From positions 124,001-188,000 of the forward strand of contig MU623401.1 of NCBI GenBank assembly GCA_025201765.1: a DNA stretch of 64,000 bases. The letters run 5' to 3'. The DNA comes from Daldinia sp. FL1419 (lineage: Eukaryota; Ascomycota; Sordariomycetes; Xylariales; Hypoxylaceae). The position numbers were made by a program, and so were the translations under genes. Every line of letters begins with the position of its first letter. Position 1 is the first letter of the stretch. Below, one piece after another: positions 42,324 to 53,445 of this stretch. The notes beneath the pieces were generated by a model that made no database searches, had not been told where the DNA came from, and saw only the letters and a list, made by a program, of their open reading frames with translations.

Positions 42324-44585
42324 CTAGCCCATTTGCGTCTCCTCCGCATCTCCCTCCTCGCCCTGCACCAAGACTTCGCATCCCTGAGCGAAGAAAATAC
42401 GCGCGGGCCTATCGGTATTATTTGCGATACTATAATGGTTTCCTGTAGGTAAAGGTTGTTAGTTGTGGTTTCTCGATATGATGTATAGCATAGTTCCTCG
42501 CAACAGACATCGATACTTATAGCCCAAGAAGAAGAAATCCAAAGACAGAAAAAAATAAAAGCTTACCTCTAGGCACAAACCACATTCCCCCCATACCGAT
42601 CCTAAACTCGGTCTCCGCTACGCTGACATCCACAGCGCCCTTATGCACAAAAAACACCATCTGCATCTTTCTCGAGTTCTTCGTGCGCTTCTCCGACCCG
42701 GGCGGCATATCCACGATTCCCGACCCGAAGAACGGCAAGGTAAGCGTCTTAGCAAACCGGAACGTCGCGTCCTTGATATCCTTGAGCTGGATAGCCGCTT
42801 CCGAGATGGCCAATTCCTCCTCGGCGATCTCGAGCTGGTCTTCGTCCGGGGGCTCCGTCTCGTACTCGGGCCTCCAGTAAATGCACTCCCCGGCGATGCG
42901 CCCCGGGTCGAACTCCCAGTCGTCCCGCTCTATTTCCTCTTCTTCCGGTATGGTAGATACGCGACGACTGGGCCTGCCACGCTGTTTCGAGGGGCGACCG
43001 CGACGTTTCCGTTGAGGTAGGTCTTCTGGTTCCTCGGCCCGTACGACTCCCTGAACCACGGGCATTACGAACTTGTTACCCTTGTCCTCAAACGTCTCCA
43101 CACCTTCCTGTACGAGATGCTCGCCCTGCCACCACTTCAGGGGCTGGTATGAGCGCCGGCCTGACCTGGTAGTCCGCATGCTGTCATCGTCTTCTCGGCG
43201 CAGGGCGACTAGGCCGCGACCTCTGGGCAGCGGAGGACCGCGCTGCACAACGGGTTCCTCGACTCCAACTCCGGAAGACTTTCGCTTTCTACCTGGTTTG
43301 CCCTTTTCCTTTGTCGCAGGTTGTTTCGACGAAGAAGCCTTGCTTTCTTTGATTTCAGTACGTTGGCGCTTTGTTTGCCTTTCGTTGGCATTCTCCTCTG
43401 CCTCAGGCTCCTGTTCTTCAACGCTACTTCCAGATTGTCTTCCTGGCCTGCGCTTTTGGGTCTTCTTCAGAGGTTCCTGCTCTACTATGGGCGAAGGGGC
43501 TTTTGCCGGCCGTCCTCGCTGCTTTTTCTTTGTGGATACTTCGTCAACTTCTTCATCCCGAACAGGTGCTGTTTTTGGTAATGATGGCTCTGCCTCTTCT
43601 TGCACGACAGGTGATTTGGGTTTGCGACCCCTACGCTTTTTAGGCTGTTCCGGAGATTTCGGTTGTGGGATAGGTTCTGGTTCCGGTTCCGGTTCTTCCT
43701 CTTCTTCGAACGCCGGCTCAGGTTCTATCGGGGGTTCATCTTGTTCGTAGTTTATGTCATCTATTGGGTCGCTACCAGCATCGAGCACATCCATTGGTCC
43801 CTCTGGCTCCTCCTCCTCTTCTTCCTCTTCTTCAGGCTCTTCCCGCTGTAGCCGCTTTTGTTTACCTCGTGGAACAGGTGCATCGTCGTCAGGATTGTGA
43901 GTCGGAGCACGACCGTTGGTTTGTCTCCCATTCTTAGATTTCGCTCCATTGACTTTTGGTTCTACGTTGACCGGAGCGGGGTTCGCCTTATCCCAGGGTC
44001 CTTTGGAAAAATTGAGCTTGCGATTTACGGACTTAGGGGGCTGAGGTTCGCGCGGGACTATAACAGAACCGCGAGCGGGTGACGAAGTAAGAGCGATATG
44101 CGGATTTTGGCGTGCTGGAGACTGTAGATGCGTCTTGATGGGAGATCGGGCGCGCGGTAGTGATGGACGGGAATGTCGTTGTTTCATTATTGTGGCTGGT
44201 CCCATTTGCGATTCTATAAAATTAAAAAAGAAATTAAAAAAATTAGTAGAAAATAGTGATAATTACGTAGAGCGCGACATACCGTCGTCTATTTCCATCT
44301 CTTGTTCCTCGTCAGACTCAGCGTTATGTCTTCCATTAACGCCATTGACGCTAACATTGTTCACATCCTTTTCCGGGGAGGAAAAAAGGGAGTCGACGGC
44401 CTCGAAGCCATGTGCGTCGCGCTCGCGCTCCGCTAATGTAATTCCCGTTTTCCTACTTTATATCAGCCCTGAATATCGGCTCGCGAAGCACAGGTTTAAA
44501 AGTACCTTCCAACAACACCAACATCGTAGACTTGTTCATTTTGCGCCTGCGTCATGCGACGCTGCGCTTGTGCTTTCGCGGGCAT
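42324..44585 (-). CDS. MIF2: Inner-kinetochore protein CENP-C / Mif2
   Basis: Four exons: 44585-44506, 44452-44283, 44213-42567 and 42442-42324; 671 residues. Splices rebuild YDVGVVGRKTGITL (the conserved N-terminal Mif2 block), EIDDESQMGPATIM, and the C-terminal cupin MVFFVHKGAVDVSV...GMWFVPRG-NHYSIANNT...RIFFAQGCEVLV. The CENP-C signature RTTRSGRRSYQPLKWW lies at about residues 430-445; it contacts the CENP-A nucleosome. The cupin domain (about 600-660) dimerises the protein. Between them are a long acidic Glu/Pro stretch and at least four AT-hook-like RGRP/RGRK motifs. It bridges centromeric chromatin to the Mis12/MIND complex. Gene ends are fixed by the conserved motifs. The AT-rich 3' neighbour is unrelated. 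Confidence 0.95.
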
Positions 44586-44946
44586 AGCAACCGGAATGCC
44601 GAGTGCGTCGATACGTCGATACGTCGATACGTCGATGCGGCGATGCGGTTCGGAAGAAAGACTAATAATCGCTCGAATTTTAAAAAAATAAAAAAATGAT
44701 GATATATGATGACGTTAGTAAATAGTTACGGAAGTCGCATTTGAAGTTGAACGCGTTAAAAAAGTATAAAATGAACGATTCCTTGCGGGGAAGGCGGTGA
44801 TGTTTACTTTGTTACTTTTGTTTGTTGAGCTAGGTACGCTTTCCCCTGTGGCTGCTAGGTGACCCGATTGATTTCGCTGCACGTCCCTGAAGATACCATG
44901 TATATATGTACCTAATTGTGGATCGAGATGGTCCTATAGAAGTACC

Positions 44947-45547
44947 TGTTGGATTAGTAAGCCTCAAAATTAGCTTGGAAACTGCTCCTCTAGAATTCCA
45001 AGAACAACAAGAATAACTTGAATTCTACAACAATAATTTTTCCCCGTGCATTGTGTGACAATAGGCCCTCAGGAGTTGTCTTCTTATCTGATCAGCTCAA
45101 GCTCTCTACAGTTCTTCAAGGATCACCTTCATAGAGCTTCATACGAATATATACGCTTTTCAGTCCTCTTACTGAATATAACCTCTAGTATGCGCTATTA
45201 TTAACAAGTAGTCACCTCTATTAATCTTTCTATCTGATCACTTTAATATCTTCCTCAGGATATAGTCACCTTGCATCTTCTATTTCATTCAAACCTCTGA
45301 TTTGTTATGGGGTAGCCGAAGTGTAGGGCGTATCCTGCAGGAGCTATTAGAGCTCCTGTTCACTATAAGAAACAACAAGCCAAACTTAATTAATAAAGAT
45401 TATATATTCTATATAAAAAGAATCATTAAAAAATTAAAAGATTTTTTAATAAATTAAGCCCAGGGGGAGGATGTACTATCAGTGGATAAGACTTATACGG
45501 ATAATGGGTCTCCGTCCAAACGCAAGCGACAGGAATAAATTCCAACA
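44947..45547. mobile_element. Candidate retrotransposon LTR relic
   Basis: A 601-bp AT-rich interval starts with TGTTGGA (44947-44953) and ends with TCCAACA (45541-45547), a 7-bp inverted terminal repeat typical of Ty1/Copia-type LTRs. No target-site duplication is visible (GTACC on the left, GGGCA on the right). Inside, at 45461-45471, CAGGGGGAGGA followed by TGTACTATC looks like a polypurine tract next to the start of another LTR, so the interval may be a composite or a chance pairing. No coding frame survives. Confidence 0.32.
45461..45471 (+). mobile_element. Polypurine-tract-like sequence before a TG start
   Basis: CAGGGGGAGGA immediately followed by TGTACTATC after an AT-rich stretch, as at the 3' end of LTR retrotransposons in filamentous fungi. 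The matching LTR end could not be found. Confidence 0.3.
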
Positions 45548-45959
45548 GGGCAGGTAATCAAGACGTTTTAGATACCTTAACGTAAAGGAGGAGAGAATGG
45601 GAGAATAGGAGCTTGGTAATTCTGCTTATTTATTTAATTAGATTGCGTTGAGTTTTTCTAATAGAATAGACTTGAATTTGTTACCTATTATTAAAGGAAC
45701 ATGTACCGTAAGGGTTCAACTAATAAATCTAGAATGACAATGGTAATGGAAACGCCCTTTCTTCATTATTCCATATATATTCTTTAATACCAAAGCTCAC
45801 CAGTTACTGCATAGCAATTCTCCAAAACACAATATAAGAAACCCAAAATCCTAACCTATATATCATTTGTACGCCGGCCTACCCATATGGCAATATATAT
45901 TTTATATATTGCAAACATCCAAACCTTCCAAATACCTTTCCTTGGATGCAAATGATCGC

Positions 45960-47777
45960 TTAATATGTAGAGGGAATGGAAGAATCATTATCATCTTCGA
46001 GTAAGTGCGTATGTTCATGTGATTTACATGAAGTTGTTGGTATCAGGGGATATGGCCCTGATAAAGTTTGCTTACTCGAATCGTGTGTATTATCTTGGTC
46101 CGTTTTTACTGTTTCAACCGATCTAGATAGGTTAGGTGCTTGGCTTTGGTTGGAACTTGCAGATAAGTCAGACTCTTCCTTATGAATTACCCCAAAAGAA
46201 ACAGGGGTGGAATCGTTCGTAATGATATCGCGAAAGGAAGGGCGGAATCGTTTACGTGGTTGGTCATCATCTTGTTCGTCGCATATAGGTAGTTCGGACC
46301 GAATAATTCGAGCGTTCTTGTGAGACCCGTTATCCGAAATATCTTCGTGAGAATCATCATCCTGGTCGTTAGATGTTGATAGTTCAGATTGAAAGGTTAG
46401 AACGTTCCTATGAAACCCATCATCTGAAATACTCTGGCCAGACGCATCAGACAAGCTATCATCTTCATCTTTAACTTCGTCGTCAGTTGGCCAATCGTAT
46501 ATAGCATCTGAAACTTCCGATTCTGTTGGGGATAAATAGCCGTCACGTTCAAGGTCGCTATGGAGGTCGTGATTGTCATGAAAGCCGCCCGAATCCGGCG
46601 GACCCTTTAGCTTCTTCTCTTTAGCATGTCGTGGCGAATAAAGGCGCGACGAACCAGCTTGTTTTTTGAATATGTCATTATTAACTCTATAACGAACATC
46701 TGTACCGCTATTTGGAATGTCAACCCTGACACGGTAATATGCCTTTTTACCCAAAAACATAGTCATAGTATCTTCGTTAAAGATACCCCATGCAAAACGG
46801 ATAAATAGGAACTTGGCAGGAACACCGTACAAGTTTTCTATCAAGATGTTTTGATATTTTTCAAGGAGGTAGTTCGTACGAGTTTCATCTGGTACTGTAC
46901 GACTAACATGAATAGCTAGCCGATATACCCTCGGTAAGGTGCAAGTGATAGGTTTGGGAAAGAATGTTAGATACCCATGATCCCATAAGTGATGAAGGTC
47001 GCTTCGGAGAGGAATTTTGTTTCTCCAATCTTCAATAACATTCTTGTTCCGAGAGGACAAGTCCTCATCTCCTATAACCCGATTTGCCCATAGCTGCTCT
47101 GATTGTGGAATAATATGCGCTGCTTCAACACCATGAACCGCGCTTGTAATATAGCATGGTTCGTCTTTTCTGTTGTGAATGGTCCTTATAAGCTTAGGAG
47201 GAACAGGGAGTTCCACTTCACGCCAAGGGGACGGTATAGTTACGGGAGGAGTCCAGTCGTCGAAGGTAGGAGTAATAGCATAATCTTCTCCATATTGGTC
47301 CTCAGGGTTGCTGGAAGGCACAATAAAATAATAAGTACCAGCTTGGATTATATTGTTTGTAGGAATTTGAATGCGATCTTCAGGTTTAGGACTTTTGGAT
47401 AGAAAAGGGCTATCAGTTATAGCTGAATCTCTGCCTTCATCTGCTCTCATACAGTTGTTTGCCAAGATGCAACAAGCATAATATATCATTAAATACTGTA
47501 CACCACCATCTGTGGTAACGAACCGTAACATGGAGGAATATTTATCATCCTTTCTGTAGTATGGATGATAAATATATACCGACCGAAGAAGACGATCATC
47601 GTAATTGTCGTATTGCGGTTCCGGATGACGATATGGTTTCATTATATTAGGAAATGCGTCTGTAGAAGGTGGATTTGTAGGGTGGGTTGAAGCATTTGAT
47701 GTGGGATTTTGTGAATCTACAGGTGCTGCAGCATCATCAACCATAGGGGCATCGGAGGTATGAGAGCCGAAAGACAT
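45960..47777 (-). CDS. HNH-nuclease domain protein (HNH_2 type), 605 residues, intronless
   Basis: One open frame of 605 codons. The HNH core sits at about residues 200-268: Cys208 in CYITSAVHGVEAAHIIPQ with His221, then NKIPLRSDLHHLWDHGYLTF with the His pair 262-263, matching the fungal HNH_2 pattern (AAHI(I/L)P ... N..PLR.DLH.L.D). Such proteins form expanded, poorly understood families in filamentous fungi; DNA cutting is predicted from the motif only. The N-terminus (MSFGSHTSDAPMVDDAAAP) is disordered. The C-terminal third is acidic and contains a tandem duplication of about 35 residues (ISDDGFHRNV... and ISDNGSHKNA..., each ending QDDD). The gene is AT-rich with A/T-ending codons, unlike its neighbours, and lies next to transposon-like debris, suggesting an accessory gene. 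Confidence 0.82.
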   Translation of the reverse strand: MSFGSHTSDAPMVDDAAAPVDSQNPTSNASTHPTNPPSTDAFPNIMKPYRHPEPQYDNYDDRLLRSVYIYHPYYRKDDKYSSMLRFVTTDGGVQYLMIYYACCILANNCMRADEGRDSAITDSPFLSKSPKPEDRIQIPTNNIIQAGTYYFIVPSSNPEDQYGEDYAITPTFDDWTPPVTIPSPWREVELPVPPKLIRTIHNRKDEPCYITSAVHGVEAAHIIPQSEQLWANRVIGDEDLSSRNKNVIEDWRNKIPLRSDLHHLWDHGYLTFFPKPITCTLPRVYRLAIHVSRTVPDETRTNYLLEKYQNILIENLYGVPAKFLFIRFAWGIFNEDTMTMFLGKKAYYRVRVDIPNSGTDVRYRVNNDIFKKQAGSSRLYSPRHAKEKKLKGPPDSGGFHDNHDLHSDLERDGYLSPTESEVSDAIYDWPTDDEVKDEDDSLSDASGQSISDDGFHRNVLTFQSELSTSNDQDDDSHEDISDNGSHKNARIIRSELPICDEQDDDQPRKRFRPSFRDIITNDSTPVSFGVIHKEESDLSASSNQSQAPNLSRSVETVKTDQDNTHDSSKQTLSGPYPLIPTTSCKSHEHTHLLEDDNDSSIPSTY

Positions 47778-48429
47778 TCTGAGATTTGTAGACGAAGGTT
47801 CTATATGTGTTGATAAATGTTGTGGGGATGTAGGCGTTAGTAAAGAAAGAGGTTAGAAGTAAAATAGGTTGAAGGCAACATCTCCGCTTTCTACCTCTTA
47901 GGCTACCTAGCCTAGTTACCTGTACCTGGTAGGCTTTTAGTGGTGCATGGAAAAGCCATCGGGCCGCTTTAGGCACCTGCTTAGGTAGGAGGTACCTCTA
48001 ACATACAAGAGATTAGTCCATTTATAAGTCATCATGCATCCAATAGAATATATATTAGCTAAGCACAAGCCCTGGGTAAAGTCCGGAAGTTATAACATAG
48101 GTAGTCATAAGTTAGCCTGCCTGAAAGTCGGGCTCTTGTGGCCCATCTCACAGGGGGGCCCTCGGTTTTTTAATTGGTCACAGCCCGGGGACGCGGTTCG
48201 AATTAGAACGCGTCTGTACATTTTCGTACTAATTACCTAACTAACTAACCTAGAAACTACCTACCTACTGCCACTTACTACCTTGTAATTGTAATTTTCT
48301 AATGTCAATATATAAATGATATACAAATCGATATACAATAGGTTATACTCTTTTGATTAAACAATTGGGACTTACGTACAAACTACAAAGAAAGAAAATT
48401 CACAAAGCCCCGAAATTCTATAGCCCACT
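47778..48429. other. Divergent upstream region of the HNH gene and RNase H2
   Basis: Contains TAGGTACCT-type motifs near 47990 and a hairpin at 48190-48214 (GACGCGGTTC ... GAACGCGTC) whose loop resembles a tRNA T arm. No gene supported. Confidence 0.5.
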
Positions 48430-49503
48430 ATGGAAGACACACCAATGGAAGACAACGTCGCCCTCGAAACCCCAGCCGACAACGTCTTCGTCCCGCCCTC
48501 CATCCACCGCGACGCAACCCTCTCCGGCGAGACTTACACACACTTCTCAGCAGTCCCTCCATCTCTCCTCTCCAAATCTCCCTCTACAACCACTCCCTCT
48601 GCAACCGCTCCCACCACAGCCTCCTCTCAACCCTCCTCTACGCCCTGCGTCCTCGGCGTCGACGAAGCCGGTCGAGGCCCGGTCCTCGGGCCCATGGTCT
48701 ACGGGGTCTTCTACCTACCCACGACTCTCTCCGACTCCCTGTTAAAACAAACGCACCATTTCGACGACTCCAAAGTCCTCACCCCCACCGTCCGCTCCCA
48801 ACTAATGCAATCCCTCTGCACGCCCACCACCGACCTCTTCGAGTCCTGCGGCTGGGCCGTATCCTGTCTCTCCGCGCGGGACATCGGCGCCAACATGCTC
48901 CGCCCATCCACCAGCGCAGCCTACAACCTCAACGCCCAGGCCTTCGACGCCACCGTCGAGTTGATCAAGGGCGTGTTTGCCAGAGGGGTAAACATCGCCG
49001 AGATCTACGTCGACACGGTTGGTCCGCCCGCATCGTACCAGGCAAAACTCGCGCGGGTATTTCCTACGACGAAGATTACCGTCGCGAAGAAGGCGGATAG
49101 CTTGTACCCCTGCGTCAGCGCCGCCAGCGTTTGCGCCAAAGTTACCCGTGACGCTGCGCTGGAGGTTTTATACGAGGCTAGGGCGGCGGGCGATAGCGCT
49201 GGAAAAGAGGGCGAGGCTGAGCAAGAGACCTGGGGTTCTGGATACCCCTCCGACGCGAGATGTGTCTCTTGGTTAAAACGAAATATGCATCCCGTATTCG
49301 GCTGGGGACCCGAGTGTCGATTCAGTTGGGGTACGGCAAAGGATATGCTAGAGACGAAGGGTGGTGTCAAAGTCGAATGGCCAGTCGAGGAAGACGACGA
49401 GAACAGTCGGCTTACGGATTTCTTCGCCGACAGCGGTAAAGAGAAAGACGCCGACGAATTAGGGTCCTGGTTTGGTACCCCGGCTGGTTTAGAAGCGTTT
49501 TGA
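48430..49503 (+). CDS. RNH201: Ribonuclease H2 catalytic subunit A
   Basis: Intronless, 357 residues. GVDEAGRGPVLGPMVYG (Asp78, Glu79), YVDTVGPP (Asp195) and KADSLYPCVSAASVCAKVTRD (Asp223) give the DEDD metal-binding set with the spacing of type 2 RNases H; GSGYPSD and WGTAKDML are further family blocks. The enzyme nicks RNA-DNA hybrids and removes single ribonucleotides misincorporated in DNA, working in the nucleus as a trimer with the B and C subunits (not in this window). About 70 residues of Ser/Thr/Pro-rich sequence precede the catalytic core. The C-terminal NSRLTDFF (325-332) resembles a PCNA-interacting PIP box. The region is GC-rich. The first ATG is used; a second in-frame ATG five codons on is also possible. 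Confidence 0.95.
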   Translation: MEDTPMEDNVALETPADNVFVPPSIHRDATLSGETYTHFSAVPPSLLSKSPSTTTPSATAPTTASSQPSSTPCVLGVDEAGRGPVLGPMVYGVFYLPTTLSDSLLKQTHHFDDSKVLTPTVRSQLMQSLCTPTTDLFESCGWAVSCLSARDIGANMLRPSTSAAYNLNAQAFDATVELIKGVFARGVNIAEIYVDTVGPPASYQAKLARVFPTTKITVAKKADSLYPCVSAASVCAKVTRDAALEVLYEARAAGDSAGKEGEAEQETWGSGYPSDARCVSWLKRNMHPVFGWGPECRFSWGTAKDMLETKGGVKVEWPVEEDDENSRLTDFFADSGKEKDADELGSWFGTPAGLEAF

Positions 49504-49684
49504 CCTAGAAAATGTTTTAGTAACGTTATTACACATACCTCAATAAGCATGGGATCACGGCGTTCTGGGAGGAATAAATATTGGATCAAAAATGTTCGGA
49601 TTAGGAATTTGTCCATGACGAGAAATGTATCTTTACTATATCCTGGCCTGCCTAGCCTCTATGAACAATTACGAGCTAAACACA

Positions 49685-52434
49685 TCAGATATCATCGTCT
49701 TCATCGGCCGCAGCACGAGACTTCTTCTTCCCCCTGCTGTCTAATGTGTCCATGCTGATCGAGTCGCTGTCTCGGCCCGGCATGCCAATCGCCTGCCTCG
49801 CGGTCTCATTGTTTTCGAGGAAGTCTCGGAGGCGTTGCTTGCTGATTTCTGTGGCCTGGCCCCAGGCGGCGGAGCTCATCTGCATCATGGGTCCCAGTAA
49901 GTTAAGACTGTATGAGACGTATAACCCGCCGGCGATGATGACCAAAAGTACGAAAAGGACGGGGTTGCGCAGAACTGATAGAAAGTTAGCATAGTAACGG
50001 TGACATCGTGCAATAGTAACTCACCTGTTAAAATCTCGTTCCAGCCCAAAGCCAATAACAGCCCGTAGAAATACAATGGGACCTGCGTAATCCCGCCAAT
50101 GGCACTTCGCTTGGCTTCCACGTACACACCATCGGCAGTCTTCTTAAACCTAACCACCAAATCCTGACGCTTGCTTTCGCTCAAGACGGTCATCTCTTCT
50201 TCGAGACTCTTTCCATCCTCCTCGTCAAGACCACCGATTGGTGCCAAGTCGTCTTCGTCTTCAGGCTCTGCCGCAGAAGGCTGGTTGCCAATAAACTCTG
50301 GGAGGTCTGGAGGAGCATAGGTCGTAGAGAGCTTGAATTTGGATAGTAGCGGGATAAGGGTCAGTGTAGACTCTCGGGCACGGGTGTAAATACCCTCGAT
50401 ATCATCGGCTGGCCGCCATATCCTTGGGACGCCAGCTTCGTCGTATCGGAATTTATCCTCGAAGTTCTCACGAAGCTTCAGTAGGATATTTCCTTCCATA
50501 ACTTCTTCCTCGATCTTCTCTCGAAGGGCTACCCAGCTCTTTCGCCGTAGACGCCACAGTCCAACTTCGACCTCATCTTCGCTGGCCTGGAAGCTCTTGG
50601 CCCTGTCGGCAAAGCGGCCCTCGGCTTCCTTGACGATAGAAGTGAAGAGGTTCCAAATGCGGTCCCAGAGATCTTTTTCAGTGGGGGGCTTCTCGCCATT
50701 TTCAGGGGCTCCAGATCCCCCTCTTCCCGACCCGAGCTTATTGAACTCGAGTCCAACAGAGTCGCCCAGGCGAGACTTGACCCAACGCTCGACCCGAGTT
50801 GCCAGTCTGCGCATTTCTTCCTTTCGTAGGCGAGCACTGACCTCGTCAAGTTCTTTCTCAAAGAGAACATACTGAGACTTGAAGTTGGTCCAAGCCAACC
50901 CTGGGATGAGCAGGCTCTGTGCCTCCGTCCTAAATGTGTCCAAAGTCTTAGTCTTCTCCGCATCTACAATTTCGGCAAATTCGTAGGCCCCTCCAGACTT
51001 TTGGCCTTGTTTAACGGCACCAGAAACGGCATCGCTGAAGCTAGTAACGCAAGCCTTGTGGGCAGCAGATAACTGGCCGTGATACAAGGTCTTGAGACGC
51101 TGGTCAATCTTTTCCTCCAGATCAGCTCGTTTATCCGAGTACACCTTCTTGTGGTATCGGCTGGCCTGCGTTTCAAAAGACTTGACACATTTCTCCCTAG
51201 TGGAACCGCCAATCTTGCCAAGATCCGGCAGAACAATAGGTCTCCCACTACGAGCGGATTCCGCCTGCTGCTCCTCTAGTGGAGTAATAGCCTCATCGAA
51301 AATTTTAAGGACTTCTCGCGAAATCTCGTCACAGCGGAACTGGGCAAGGAGTTCTTGTTGTGTAGGAAGATCGAGATCTTTGTTATGGACAATTTGGTCC
51401 CAGATTCCATTGGCGTAATGGGAGAATCCATCAGCGGGGATCCTGCGGTGGTATTCGGGGAGGAAGACGCCACCCTCAAGCTCCTGTTCACCGTGCTCAA
51501 GCTGGTTCCTGGAGTTTCGGTTGCCAGCAACAAACCTGCTTCCTAAGTTCTTTACTTCGGCTTCGAACTTGTCTGGCTGCAAGATTTTATGAGGAAGGGC
51601 CGCAAAAGCAAAGTCGAAGTAGTCTTCTATCTGCGACCCCTCAAAGCCCGTCGGCTTCGAAATCGAGGACCAGATCTTAGTCAAATCTTGAATTAACGTA
51701 TTTCGAAGGTTTGATAGGGGCGTGTGGCCAATGTGGTCACGAATGACGAAGAATAGGAGAGACCTTGGAGTGGACCTGGGCGCGTGCATGTTAGCTTTCC
51801 GTCCAATATACCCACTAGGTTCCTAGGATGGGAACTTACTCCTTATCCTTTAAGAATAGTTGGAGGTTGACTTCGAAAACAGTTTTTAACAAGCCCATGT
51901 TAGCACCTTGGTATAAACCAACTTGGTGCTCCCATATATTAACAATAAGGACCTCACTAGTTGCAAGGGCAAATAGTGCACTCTTCCTTTCGAAATCTTG
52001 ATCTTCACCCCTCTCTCGGCCGTCAGTACCTTCTACGTCCATAACAAGAATGTTGTCGGCCATAGACCCTCTTTTGTTTTTTGACATCCATATTCCCTTG
52101 GTGGTTTGACGTCGTTCCACCTCGGACATGACATTGAATTCGGTGCCAAAGAGGTAGTTTAGTAAGGTGGATTTACCGGTGGACTGAGATCCGAAGACGG
52201 ATATCAGATGGTAATTGAATCCAGCATCGGCGACATCGGTTGCATGTAGATATGCATTTATATTCTCACTAAAATTGCATATGTTAGTAGGTCGCAAAGG
52301 GGAAAGATCAATAGGTACTAGTAAGGAAAAGGGTCAGCTTACTTGAACTCTTTGTCCTCGTCGATAACCTGGATGCCATGCTCGTATTGAGCTTCCGATG
52401 GCTTATCGCCAACAGCAGAAAAGTGGCCGTTCAT
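49685..52434 (-). CDS. SEY1: Sey1, dynamin-like GTPase of ER membrane fusion (atlastin/RHD3 family)
   Basis: Four exons: 52434-52343, 52268-51840, 51775-50025 and 49974-49685; 853 residues, the usual size. Joins restore DEDKEF-N-ENINAYLHATD, LFLKDKE-STPRSLLFFVIRDH and WNEILT-VLRNPVLFVLL. The GTPase domain has the P-loop GSQSTGKST (about 57-65), switch residues in RRQTTKGIW and DVEGTDGRERGEDQ (G3), and VIRDH (G4). A long helical bundle follows, then two closely spaced transmembrane helices (YFYGLLLALGWNEIL and VLFVLLVIIAGGLYVSYSL) and a cytosolic tail ending DEDDDI. Sey1 fuses ER tubules into the reticular network. The introns sit close to the start and just inside the membrane hairpin. The downstream end is 182 bases from the RNase H2 stop, convergent. 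Confidence 0.96.
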
Positions 52435-53445
52435 ATCGAAGCTATTTGGAACAGTAGATAGAAATTACCATGCACACAAGTTTATGAGGTAAGACAAAGA
52501 GTTGCCATCTCCCAACTCGTAAGAAGCTTGAATAAAGTTGGCAGTTAGGAAAAGAGAGAGACTAGAAGCAATAGGGATGGATTAGTTGTGTATTGTGTAG
52601 AAATGACAATTCGAACTCAGCAAGGGCAATCCCTGCACCTAAGAAACCTAGGAAGCGTGGCAATTCTGATTCGTTAGTCCTGAATTTCAACAGCTGTTAT
52701 TGGCACTGACAAGCGCCACTCTGCCACAATCTGCCACTGTCACATGCACCAATGGAGGTAGATGGTGACACCGTAACGAAGATAAAATGATGTCAGCTGG
52801 CAAGTGCACATGTACGAATGCAACTATCCAGTAAAATGAATGATAAATTTAAATTTAATTTTGGTTGTTCCAAAAATACCAAGTATTTGTTGAATTACTA
52901 CCTGATTACCCACGAACATGTCTAAGATTAGTACATGCAGCTTCCATTGCTTCAATGTTCGACATTGCCGTAGGATGATTTTCAACACCGCACAATAAAA
53001 AGTACATGGTTCCTAAAAAAAAAGACACCATCTCATTGTGGGGATACCTTAGGTTGGTACTCTTTACGTAGTAGTTAAAGTAACGTGTATATATGAACAA
53101 GGAAATAATTTAGGTTTTCCCAGTTTAAGCAAAGCACATAACATATCTCAACGTTAGTAGGTTCAACATTGCGTTGTCCTCTCAACATGATGCAACAGCA
53201 AAAGCGACGGAGAAAAAAAAAAAAAAACCAGCTGGGAGCATACCGTTTCAAAATTTCTCAATACAACACAACTATTGGTATAATCGTTAGTGTCCCTTTT
53301 CCACCCAGCCACGTAGATGGTGCTATTTTATCAGAACCAAACTTTTCAACCTCTCAAACGCCAACAAATAAGTCATTATGCAGTATATTAAGACAGCAAA
53401 CCAAGGCCGGATTGGAATGCCCCTGAGGTTTGTATTAGGATTTGA
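52435..53445. other. Intergenic between SEY1 (upstream side) and UTP7 (3' side)
   Basis: AT-rich; A-run at 53213-53226. Short open frames (52906-53100, 53169-53426) have no recognisable domain. Nothing else seen. Confidence 0.55.

Larger units (their letters stand above)
44586..45959. other. AT-rich intergenic island with LTR-like sequence
   Basis: No supported gene. A tandem CGATACGT repeat (three and a half units, about 44607-44635) lies just upstream of CENP-C. The LTR-like interval and polypurine tract are listed separately. Confidence 0.55.

Noticed and set aside
48190..48214. Hairpin with a T-arm-like loop (GACGCGGTTCGAATTAGAACGCGTC in two arms)
   Set aside because: No box A or acceptor stem around it; most likely a chance inverted repeat or an old tRNA fragment.
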